A stretch of 64,000 bases of DNA from Cristatella mucedo (taxonomy: Eukaryota > Bryozoa > Phylactolaemata > Cristatellidae). A program made the position numbers and the translations under genes. The stretch is from contig WPIO01000017.1 in the NCBI GenBank assembly GCA_009760855.2, positions 746,001 through 810,000 of the forward strand. The letters are read 5' to 3'. Below, piece after piece: positions 36,201-48,200 of this stretch (position 1 is its first letter; each line of letters begins with the position of its first letter). A model generated the notes under the pieces. The model ran no database searches. It saw only the letters and a list, made by a program, of their open reading frames with translations, and was not told the DNA's origin.

Positions 36201-39200
36201 AGAGAAAAACTTGTAATTTATCCATTACCACTTCTGCATCTCGCAATTGGGTTCACAGCTGTGGTTAACAAATCGCCCCACGTTCCCCATGCGATATCCG
36301 TCAATGACTATATTGCCATCGAGATCCAGGCAATAGTGGTTGTGGTCACTGGCATATTCTTGAGACATTCGCCTTCGAAATTCAGCCATAGAGACCACTT
36401 CGCCAACGTACTCGAGAATAAATTGACCTAAAAAACAAACCACACGCTAAAAAAATCGAAACAGTAGAAACATCTCTCCAACCACAACCCACTCTATATC
36501 AACAAGTGTATAGTGACTCATATACCCAGTCTGTAGACTAAACAAAAACAAAACTAATATTCGTTGATCATCATCATGCGGACGACGGCAATCCCAAATT
36601 ATTTAGTATAGAGATACGTTTGTGAGTTCCCACTCCCATATAGACATTCATTGTCAGGACCGACAAGGAATCTGGTGGTAATCATACCTTGAAAATAGCA
36701 CAGTACCACTTATTGATCAATTGACCATTTCACTAACTACACCACTAGTACTTGATCTTGGCACTATCTAGAATGTATTCAAGCTGAAAAAACGTCATAT
36801 GCAAGACTACAACTAATGCCACGACGACCACTACTTATGATTAGGAACTGACAGATTCTTCTCAGGTTTCTGCAATCTCATTAAGTTTTGGTTCCCAGGG
36901 CAAAATTTTACTTTTGATGGGTCGCCAAACTAAATCTTAGAAAAAAACTCGAGGCACTAAGCGGGTAAACTTAAACCGACTCGGTGATTGATTTGGGGTC
37001 AGTGAAGCCTAGATAGAAATGGTGTGATGTGGCAGCTATACCGTTGATGACAGACCGGAATAGCGGCAGAGTCTGTTGCAGACAAATTAAAGCAAAGGCC
37101 TGGAGTCCAGGATTAATGTGCATGCTGCCACTAACCACATTTGCATGCTGACCCTGTGCATGTCACCCCTAACCATGTTATTCATGTTGTTTGTTTATCA
37201 AGCATGATATTACTCACCATTCAATTGCATTTCCCTTTGCAGCAAATGTAAAGCGCCTAGAAAGAGATTAAGTTCTCTGAGGGCGCTTTATCAAGTGCAT
37301 TATTATTATTATTAAAGTAAATTGCAATAATCTAAACACGATGCAAAACCAACTTATTTGGTCAAAGTCTTGTCTAAGCAGGCCCTAATAATGGTAATAT
37401 TCCCCTAATGAAATTAGGCTGGCTTGACAGTGGAGCCAATGTGCTGGTTGCCCAAGAGGGTTGCCCAGGAGGCTTTGGGAGGTTAGCGGTATACAAGTTA
37501 ATGGCATCGACACAAGCTGCAAGGATATAAAGTATTTCAGATACAGAGCAAAGCTTGAGAGGGTCAAAGAATAGGTCGAGTTGAGTGAAATCGGCGAAGT
37601 GAAAGCCAACAATGAGCGTTTAGCAATGAAATCCGCCAGAGGGAGAGTACAAATAATGAAAAGAAGAGCTTAAGACCAAATTCCCGAGGAGCCACTTACT
37701 TTAGGGTCTCCTCGGATGACCGAGAGCAATTTAGATCCACACTCTGACATCTCTCACTCAAGTAGGACCACAAGTAATCCAGTTTAGCACTGTGCCAGTG
37801 ATACCTAGAATTGTCGAGTGGAGATCCCGAAGGATCTGGTGGTCAATTGTGACATAAGCTGACTAGAAAATTTGGCAAACTATCAGAGGCCCTATTCTGA
37901 TCAGCATTGCTTAGAAGGTTAACCCTGCAGCGTAGCAGTTCGCTTGGAATCAGGGGCCGAGCCAGGATTTCCAGGTTGGGGAAAGGTCCAGATTTTCACG
38001 TTGGAGGCAAGGTACACTGCTCCCGACCCTTGGGCCTGGGGAAATTTACCCCAGGACTAGGTACTTCCCTCTGTCCATGGGGGGGGGGGGGGGGGGGAGG
38101 ATGATTGCCCCCCACTCACTGCGACTGCCTCCACCACTGCATGAAATGGTTAGCCCTGAATCCCTATTGGAACCCGCTAGCTAGATCTGATGAACTGATT
38201 GAATCGTTTAGCTGCTACGTCACCACCCTTTAAGTGTCCTGCGTATAAATGGCTATCAAGGAAGACTTGACAGAAGTTATTTTATTCACATGATCTACGG
38301 TCGGCTTCTTAATGAGGCCCGACAACTAGTTAAAGAGCAAGCAATTTAACAGCAACATTTGCAACATTTTCATGGTGGGCAGTGACAGGTCTATGTATCT
38401 CCTGAAGAAAACCGTTGGTATATAGTCCACATGACTGGAGGTCTTTTTGGCCTAGAAGACACCAGGTTCTGCATGGCTCCCCGCGATTTGTTACCCCCAC
38501 TGAATACCCACAGAATTTGGCTTTTTTTACCCTAAGAGTTTGGGGTTTTTCTCAGTTTCTGTCCGGTACCAGCCTACCATTCCACATATACGTCTTTGCT
38601 AACATGCTTTTTTAAGTTTATTGAGTAAGAATATTGCCCTCAATTACTACAGATAAGAATATGCCCTATGGATAATTGCGTGGCTTATAAACTACTATAC
38701 TAGCTGTGCTCAAAAAAGAGTCAGCAATGCCAACATCTTATAAAAGCCAGGCCGACGGCTATGCTATGACAGGATTAGCAAGGTGCTGAAATGAAGCTTT
38801 TATATCGCGTTTCAAAACTTGTCAGCAAACAGGGCTCCACGAATAGTACGACATGACAATCAATCCCTGCTGTTTCTAATATAGCAGTAAGTGCAGACAC
38901 ACACATACACACACATCACGCTAGCAGGCACCTCACACACAGACCTGCTGTAAGGCCAGTGGTAGTCTGAACACCATAGCCTCTGTCGGTGGTCTTCTCA
39001 ACCTTTAGCCCCGGTGCCCAATCATATCGCTGGATGCGCTGATTGGCACAATGCTCGCCAGCAGGGCACGTGTCTGGTTCGCACTCTGCATATAGCATTC
39101 TGCAAAGGTACATAAAAGACTTTGGCCCATAACATGCAAAAATCAACAAAAAAGTCACGAAGCCTGCAATCAATCTAAAGAAAAACGAGCAGGGGCAACG

Positions 39201-42200
39201 CTTCGCGACCAAAGCAACTAAGCATCTGCACGACGTAAGGACAGACCTGTTAAGACAGTCGTCCAAGCATGACTTGCCATCCATCGGTGCCTTACATGCA
39301 CACGCCTGAGGCTTAACAGATGCATAGGCAGGCTTCACATCAACATACACATCTACAAATATAATCACCAAGGAGTGAAGTTATCCTGCAAAGCAAGAAG
39401 TGACAGCACACAATAATATTGACATCAGGAGCCATGCTGCACACTCTAGGTTTAGAATGATCCTTTAGTTGCAGAACTCGATACGACCTACAGTAATCCT
39501 TAGATGCCAGACCCATGACTAGCTTCTGCAGAATTCATACAAGCTCCACACATTCCCACAGTATTTGGTCCCCCCTTCTGGATTTTGGCGAAATTTGCTT
39601 TTTATACCCACAGATTTTAGGTTTTCCATCTGGACTCGGTCTACCATTCTTTACACCGGGTCTTGGGTCAGGGGTAAGGGGCTTACTCTCAACGATCCAG
39701 GTCGTGCGTTGGAGTCCAGCATCAGACGGTTGTTGATTGCCCACTGCAGGCAGAGTGACAGCCGCCAAGGCTCTTCTGCTGCTATACAAACAAGTCTGTT
39801 AAATCAGGGGCCTTTGACTACTAGCTTATAAATTAAGTTGGCCCAAGTTTGCACTAAACTGTTATACACATGAGTTTGCACCAAACAATTGCAACAGAGT
39901 GATGTCCTGCGAAGCAAGAAATGACCACACACCAAGAGTATTGAGTACAGCAGCTAGACTGAACCTTTCATGTTTACATTGATCAAGCAGCCGCACTACT
40001 TGGAGGCTGGCTAAAAAGCTCAATGTTTGCGCAGGGATGGCAAAAAGCCTCCACAGTCAGTCACCAGCAGCCACATTATACCTTTATACAGACCACAGAA
40101 ATGCAGCAACACAGTCAAACCTAGTAAGCGCTGCCAGCATTCAAGATGGGCAGCAATCGATGTCTGCCAAGGACAAGAGCAATGAGATTGCATGCTCACA
40201 AACCAAAGGCTTGTACCATGAGCAGCACATGCCGTACACACCTCGGCGCCCTTATTGAATTCCCTCCTTCCGAATGCAAGCACGACGTAAAGCAGTGACA
40301 CGGAGGACATTTCTACTGATAGTGGCACACATCAAATAGCAGATGCCAGCACGACCGTTTATGTGTTCTTATAAGTGAATGGATCTATTTCTCAAACATT
40401 ATGGTATCTAGTAAGAAGCACGTTGTCATGTTGCTGTAGCCACAGTAGCAGCAGCTCGGAACGTGACGGTGGCTGTGACACCACCCTGCTCCACAAGAAC
40501 CATATATAAAAGTGGTTACAATGACGAAGGATGAGGTAAGGACACCGACACCAAGCACTCACAAGCAGCAAGTCGCCAGTCATGCATAAGGGGTTGGAAG
40601 TGCTGCAGGTGAAAGAGTTTGCTATACTGCACTAGTTACTTTGTCTGAACAGCTCCTCCTCAGAGCTATGATCAGACAAGTTGCCTTGGCAAGCATTTCC
40701 CTCAGAGGGGCGCATTGCCGTACAGTGCCCAACGAGCAAAGCCATCTGAAAGCTAGTGGCCCGGCAGGCTCACGATGGGCCGCTAAAAAATCACTGTACC
40801 AGGTGCCCGCCGGAGGCCGAGTGTTCAGAGGACGTGCCTGGCACAGTTCCCTTGGGCTGGTGGTCGACATGCAAGAATCAAAGGCTGCCACTTGCGAGAC
40901 GTCTAGAGAGCAACTACATTAGCTTTAATATATGACCTCTGCGATGATGGTCATAGAAGCGCGACGGAAGATGCCTAGACATCTGGGGTGACAAAAAGCA
41001 ATCAACTGCTTCGAGGGGGCGCTTGGCACACGAAGGTCCAAGCGTAAGGTCTACATGCTGATTTGCTGCAGACACCTGACAGCCCACACAAGCACGAGTA
41101 TGAAGGCTCACTCGCTAGCTCGGAGCAACGGCAAAACAGCACCAGCGACTCTGTAGGATGCACGTCTGGGCTTCTGCTGTTTAGCCACTACTTTACCATC
41201 AAACAAGTGATCACATAAAGAAGTTGCAGATTCTTAGCCCAGGGGTAATGTGCTTTCCCTTCACGACCCAGGTGGCGGGTTTCAGTCCTGGCGACTCTTT
41301 ATTGCCCACTGGCAGAGGGAGTGATAGCCACTAAGGCTCTTCTGCCTGCTCTCAATAGGGCTGTCGAATCAGCTAACCTTTAATTGCTCTGTTGTTACAC
41401 TCACTAGGCTACAGATGACACCCGCCAATGCAAAGCTTTTTGACTTTCCAATAAACAATGCCACTTACTCACATTTCTTTTTGAGCTGCAGCCTCGGCGA
41501 GCTCTACTTCCATCCCCTACCGAGTGAAACCCGCCGAAGCCTGCATCCCATTACGCAGCTGTAGCTAGCAGCCAATTAAACCAATTGCACCAGCAGCCTA
41601 TCGGTACACCACATGATCTTAACTGTTCATGCTGTAAACTGCCTCTTGGTACTCGAAGGTCACAATCGCGAGACATCCCGGCAGTCTATTGGATGTCGCG
41701 AGAAAAAGCAATGGGCAATTCAAGCAGTCAATTCAGTGCTCTTACTTCTGTTTATTTTTTTGTAGCCATGAATATGATCCATGACACCACTCTGAAAAAG
41801 AAGACAAATAAATTAGCCTACCCATGACGTCGGCTACTACATACATATACTAGATAACCACAATCAAAGGCACTTGCCATTACATGGCTGCACCAACGAC
41901 CAAGTGAGCGACGATGCTAAGAGATAAGCTTAAGCAAAGCATGCAAAGGCAACACAAGCCACACCTATAGCATCAGCAAGTTGAGCATGTTGGCATAACT
42001 AATTCGAGAGCACACCTGCCACCGGCAAACGGTTTCCCAAATTACAAACTGAGGCGAGAGAAAGAACGATATTCCGGGTATTGCACGGAAAGTAATTACT
42101 CCTATACAAGCAAGATCCAATAGTAAGACACGGCTCCAGCCGCTCTGGGGAATGGGCAGCCGTTCCTTTTATGCCTACATCAAGACGAGACAAAACAGGT

Positions 42201-45200
42201 GATTTGACAGCCAAGCCCGGTGAAACCAACCTTGCGTGCCACACGGCTGCTGCAGTACACATCATACGGCAGCTGGAAATCCTGAACGTCCTTCCATAGG
42301 AAAGGTGATACATAGAACGGTGGTGGCAAAAGAGGCTGACCATCATTTCTTGAGGGATGTCTACAAATTTTACCAAACAATACGTATCGAACACGTGGGC
42401 AGCACAACGCGACCAACCAAGATGCCATCGACGTGCAACAGAAATAGCTTGACAATGTGCGATGGGTGCATGTGCTCCGCGTGCATTTTAAGCGGCAGCT
42501 GAATGGAGCGACGCATGGCTCTATACTTACCGTGCTGCCGTGCCGACATCTCCCTTGAAGTGGTCCGAGAAAAGCCCGGCACTCATGTACTTCTTCCCAG
42601 GTGCGGTCTTCAGCTTTGGTTTCCTCACACTGCAATCAAGCCGTGACACGGTCAGCGGCGAGGCCGCACAAACGCCGTCTGCGTGCGAGGCGCCGCGCAC
42701 AAAGCAGCAAACAGTCGACACGATGGCCGAGGTGCAGCTGCACCGGCGGCCACGCTCGCCCATGCACCTTTGAGTGGTCTGCGCATCAGCAATGGGCATC
42801 GATGCTGCTGCCGATTCCGAGGGCGAACTGCAACCACCGTCCAGCTTCTGCAGGACAACGGTCAGAGTCCTGCCTTCCAGCACCGGACCGCCTAGCGACG
42901 ACTCGTCTGAGCCGGCGGAGTCAGCAGCCTTCGCCAGCTGGTGCCTACGCGCAGCTGCCGCCCGCTTCAGCGGCTTAATTTCGACTGTACTGTATGCTTT
43001 CTTCCTCAGGTTGCTGAGAGGCACGTTCTCTTCCTCTTCGGGCTGCGAGGCGGCAGACCTTCGAGGCCTGAGTGCGGTCAGTCCGTTGTCCGATTTGTTC
43101 TCAGTTTCGCCCACAGCGACAGAAGTCGCTCCGGTCTCCTGCGACGGTGCTGCTTGTCTGGTGCCGCGAAGATTCCTCGCAGGGGGCTGCTGTCTTGCCA
43201 GCTTCCGTCGAAGGTGCACTAAAGAAGATCGCAAAGCATCAAAGCTGCTGAACACGGACCGGGGATTTGCCGAAACTGTTGATTTGGCAGAAGCAAAATT
43301 TACAACTATCAAATTGACGAGTGTACACACGTGCTCTCTGCTTCTGACACAAGATTAAAATCTTTTCTCTTCCAGGTTTTGCCCAGTGGTTCAGGTGCTC
43401 ACCTAGAACCAAGGTCAAGGCAAGTGTATTTGATGACTGAGGTAGCGGACTTGAGTCCCATGGCATACGTGAAGTGCCAGAATAGAGATTCGATCCCATA
43501 CGTGGTTTCTGATTGCTTGGCCATTTAAACTTGAACTGTGAACAAGAAACGGCTTAAAACAAGCTACCGACTTTTCGTCCTCGGAGGGAGCTCCCTCCGC
43601 CCAGCCCCACCGGGACAGGCAAATCCAGTTGTCAAACTTGGGCGAGAGAAAATTTAATCGAGTTAACATGGTTTTAGACTGTGGCCTCCAACCCCTATAC
43701 CCACAAACATACTAACTACATACGCACTCGAGTGCCGAGTTCTTATAGAGCCACGGCCGACGTAGGCACTCGCTTGGCACGAACCTTAACATGCATACTT
43801 TTGCATATACCAAAATGACCGCAATGACCGAATTGAAATCAAGGCAATTATTCTAAGTCAAGATCACTACCGAGTCATCCATGCCGACAAGCTCTCGCCA
43901 CGCAGGTACCACCACGACTAAAACAGCAGCAGGCTCCTGTTAATCACGATACTCAGAGCAAGCGACGAGACTCTTAGCCACCAACTGCAGGCTGGTGAAG
44001 AGCAAACCCAAAATATGCATAACTTTCACGTGCCAGGGAGGTCGTTCGGTTACACTAAAGCACGCTGGCTGTAAGGCACATTAAAGACCACAGAAAACCA
44101 CTTTGCAGCATCTCACTTTCCCAACGAAGCTGTTTGACACTTGCTCGAGAAATATGTCAGGAACTTTTCACAGAGTAATAATAATAATAATAATAATTCA
44201 CTTGATAAAGCGCCCTCAGAGAACTTAGTGAGTGGAGTCCACTGGCACAAACTTTTAATGGCAGTGCACTACATAAGGCAATGTGGGATTGCCAGTGAAC
44301 AAGCAACTACGTAAAAGCTAAAAGCTACGGTAGAGACTGATGCTTAACTCGCCCGACAGCTGCACCCCAGACCAATCAAAAATGTAATACTTAGAGCACG
44401 CTGTGCCCTTGCGTAGAAACAGCTCAAAGCACTCACTTGTTCGTGACATCAGAGGCCGTAAAGCTTGCCGTCGGCTAGACAAGGCCTGCCGATTGAGCTT
44501 GCTGGCAGATGGGCCAGACAACGAGGAGGCAAGAGGTTCGATCGGCTGCTGCCGTAGCTTGGGGGTGGATGGCATGCTTCCCACAATGCTAACGTGGATC
44601 TCAGGTTGCGATGTGGAGCGACGCTTCCTCTGCGCCGAAATACCGGGTCCTTTGAGCTCGTGCGACTGTGAGTCGAAAGCAGATGCCTCCGGGCGTGCCA
44701 CAACCGGTTCTTGTCCGATTTCAGGGGCAAAGACGTCTGAAACGGTCGGATATGTGATCCAGAAGGCCGGTTTACCGTAACGAGCAAGAGGCCACTCTAC
44801 AGAACGAGTATCTCTTGCACTGCTAAAAGCTCACCCGGTTATGAATGCAGTACTATTCATCTTCTTGTGGATACTAGATGTTGCTAACCTATACTCCGAA
44901 TTAAGCTAGCAAAGGCAATCCGAGCTCACAGGGAGATGGATCGCCATAGAAAATGTAATCTATTCATAGCGCCAGTTCAATGCTGGCATGCATAGCTACC
45001 GATAAAAGGCTCCGCAAAAGAAAAGGTACCCGGTACAGGCCGAACTTGAAGCAAGGCAACGTGATCAGTCCAACAAACCTGCCACTCACACCCCCCCCCA
45101 GCAATACTGTGCTGCCGCTAGTACATACCTTCGTTGGTCACAACCTTGTGACGTTTCTTCAAAGGCAGGAACAGGTCGTTCGTTCTCACCAGGTTCGTAT

Positions 45201-48200
45201 TAGGAATGCCAGTGTCGGTGTTAATGACACTGACACCACCTGGCACGCCATCCGAGTCGCGGTTGGCTCGGCCCCGCTTCCGGTGATTGGGCGGAGAGGC
45301 TGTGAGCATCAGGATGCTGCCTCCCGCAGCTTGTTGCTGCTGGCCACTTCCGTCTGGCCGACTGGGCGTGCTCAAACTGGCCAGGTGATCAAGTGCTGCC
45401 TGCTGGCTGTACGGCGACGCGAGCCGGCCGCGCTCGGACGACGCCGGCGAGCTGTGCTGCTCTGTCACGGACACCTGCGAGCCGGGCCTCGCCTGCCGAG
45501 GCGGCAGCTGGCGCAGCGGAGGAGCTTTAGACGGCAGCTCGCGATCGGTGGCTGCTGAAGCGGCGGCGGCGGCTACGCCTCGCCCGCCGGCCTCCGGTGA
45601 CTGGCTGCTCGGGGTGAGCGCCGCCGGCTTTGCCGAGCTCGGCTTCCTGCCGCGGCCTCCTTTCGAGCCCTTGCCCATCATGTGCTTCTGGAAGCTGATA
45701 TTTTTGGAGCACATCTGCCCTCTGGGGCGTGGAACGTAGTACTTCTCCGGCGACAAGATGACGGGCAGCTTGGAAGACGGCTTGGTCGCTTTTTCTGGCA
45801 CGCCCTGGTCTTTGCAGGCGGCCGCATCGTCCGGCGCTTCGGCGGCGGCAAGCTTCTCGCGACCGCCGCCGAGCCGCTGCTCGTGCTGCTCGCTCGGCAC
45901 GGGCCGCTCGCTTTCGACTGCCGAGTACTGTGGCGGCGAGAAGGCGCCGACACGGCGATCGGCAGCACCGTCGGCGCTCTCAGAGCTCTCGGCGGGCGAC
46001 GATACGGGCGAGGCACCAGCAGCAGCCTCGAACTGCTGCTGCTGCTGAGCCACAACGACCGGCAGCATGTCGACGTCGGCTGCGTTGGCAAGTCGAGCCG
46101 GCTCTCGCGTCGCCGGCTGAGCGCCGCCGGCGGGCAGAGGCGATTGGATGGGGTACGAGCCGCCGACGGCCAGCCACTCATATGAGGGGGCGGCAGCAGC
46201 AGCAGCAGCGGCGGCGGCGGGCGCTTCTTTTCTTTCGCTTCCTCCACTTGCAGGCCTCTCGGGTCGCACGGGGCCATCCAGAGGCTTGACCTTGCTGCCG
46301 TCGACCCGTGGTCGTATGGGTGCATAGCGGCCGAAGGCCTTCACGTACTTAGTCCTCAGCGCCAGCATCTGAACGTCGCCGGCGAGGATGATCGCCTCGA
46401 CGCGAGTGGCCAGATCCTCCATGCTGGCAATGAACACCGGATCCAGGTGCCTGTGCTTGAGCTTCTGCCTCTTGGCCTTGAACCGGCTCTTCTGCTTCTT
46501 GACCTTGAAGATGGCGTCCGGCGGAGGCAACTGGATCTCGTCCTCTTCCTCGACATGCTCCCTGTTTTCTTTGGACGGAGTGCCGCCGATGACCGCGGCC
46601 ACGACTGCGTCCCTGGTGAACTGCTTGTCGTTTCTGATCTCCATGAGCTTCGGCTGGCCGAGAGTGAGCACGCTGCCTTCGAGCAGCGCCGCCCGGCGCC
46701 TCTCGGGCTGCGCGACGTTGCGCGACAGATTCGAGAAGCTGAGCTGCTCGCTGAGGAAGCTGAGGGAGCCGCTGCCGCTGCCATGCAAAGGGGTGACCGA
46801 GCTCGCCACAGCGGCAACGCTCGGCAGAGTCGTGCCGCCGCCGCCATCGTCGGGGGCCGGTCGCAGCAGCAGCAGCTGCGGCGGCTGCTGCTCTTCCTCC
46901 GTCATCGACTGGCTTTCCTGAGAGGGCTGCTCTGCAACCGCTTCGGGTGAGAAATGCTTCTTCTTTCGACGCTTGCTGCTGCGCATCATCACGTGCACGT
47001 TCTTCTTCGGTTTCTTGGCCGCCGCGGCAGCGGCAGCGGCAGAGGGCAGCTGCTTGGCTGCAGCAGCTGCTGCATCCGTCAGATCATCGGAAGCATTCGC
47101 AAAAGACAGCGAGTCTGCAGTCTGCAGCTGCTGAGCTTTGACGGCTGTCACGTTCAGCAGCGAATCGGCGGCTGGGCCCATCACATCGCCAATGCTGCCA
47201 CTGCTGGTGCTGCCGCCGGCCAGCCACTGCTGGTGCTGCTGCGACACTATCACACTCGGCATCACTTGGTCGTGCTGCGGCTGCAGCTGCTGAGCCGAGT
47301 CGCTGGGGGCAGATGAAGGCAGATGAAACTGCGGCTGCAGCGACTGCAGAGGCCACTGCTGTCCGAGCTGCTGCACGACGCGCGGCTGCTCGGCCGGCTG
47401 CTGCTGTGGCGGAAGAACCAGTGGCCTCAGGCTGAGCGTCATGTCAAAGACGTCGTCGTTATTGAACTGCTGCTCGATCGATGATTGAATGCTTCCGACG
47501 ATATCTTTGAATTCGTCAACGCCGTGCAGCCTGCTGGCGGCGGCCCTCTCGAGGTGCTTGGGCTGCAACGGCAGGCTCACAGGCAGGCTGGGAACAGAGC
47601 CGTCGGCGAATGGCAAGCCGGAGACGCCACAGCCGGCGAGCGGCAGCTGCTGCTTGCCGGCTTCGTGTGCTGCCGCCATCGCCTGCGGAAGCGCCTGGCT
47701 TCTGGCGGGCGGCAATGCCGAACCGGTCGAGCTCACGTCAAACATCGCCTGGTCGAGAGATCCGCCGCCTGCTGTCGACAGCTGAGCCCTGACAGTCGAG
47801 CCTGCTGCCGGCTTCTTCCTGCCGGCAGCAGGCTTGGACGAGGCAGCTTCCGCTTCACCTCCCGAGCTTCTGACACTTCCGGTCTTCTCCGAATTGGCTG
47901 TGCCGACACTTCGAAATGCACCCTCGGCCGGACCGGGCACGGCGGCGGCAAAGGGCAGGGGCTGGCCGTGGCTCTGCGGCTGCGCGGATGGCCAGCGGTC
48001 GAGTCCTGCGGCTGCTCCACCTCCGAGCAAGGCGCCGCCTCCGCCACCGCTGCTGCCGAAGCCAAGCAGACTGTACATGTCTTTGTCTTGGATGAAACTC
48101 GCCCAATCCATGGCACTGTCGAAGCTGGGCGGATGCGCTGCGGGGGCGTTCCATTGGCTGCCAGCCTGAAGCTGCCCGCCGCCGCCTGCGACGCCAGGAT

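Larger units (their letters stand above)
36428..38944 (-). other. Intron with LINE tail, G-run and other repeats
   Basis: The intron between exons 7 and 8 holds a LINE 3' UTR fragment on the plus strand (37,118-37,315), a repeat at 37,750-37,860 that recurs at 62,280-62,375, a long G-run (38,080-38,097), and a sequence at 38,490-38,590 similar to the 5' part of SINE-B. No exon is seen. Confidence 0.6.
39353..42230 (-). other. Intron region with SINEs and an unplaced ASH1 micro-exon
   Basis: This 2.9-kb stretch contains two SINE-B copies (39,570-39,800 and 41,235-41,400, plus strand) and one copy of a dispersed coding-like repeat (40,020-40,330). The conserved protein requires at least one small exon here, phase 0 to phase 1; I could not identify it. 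Confidence 0.6.
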
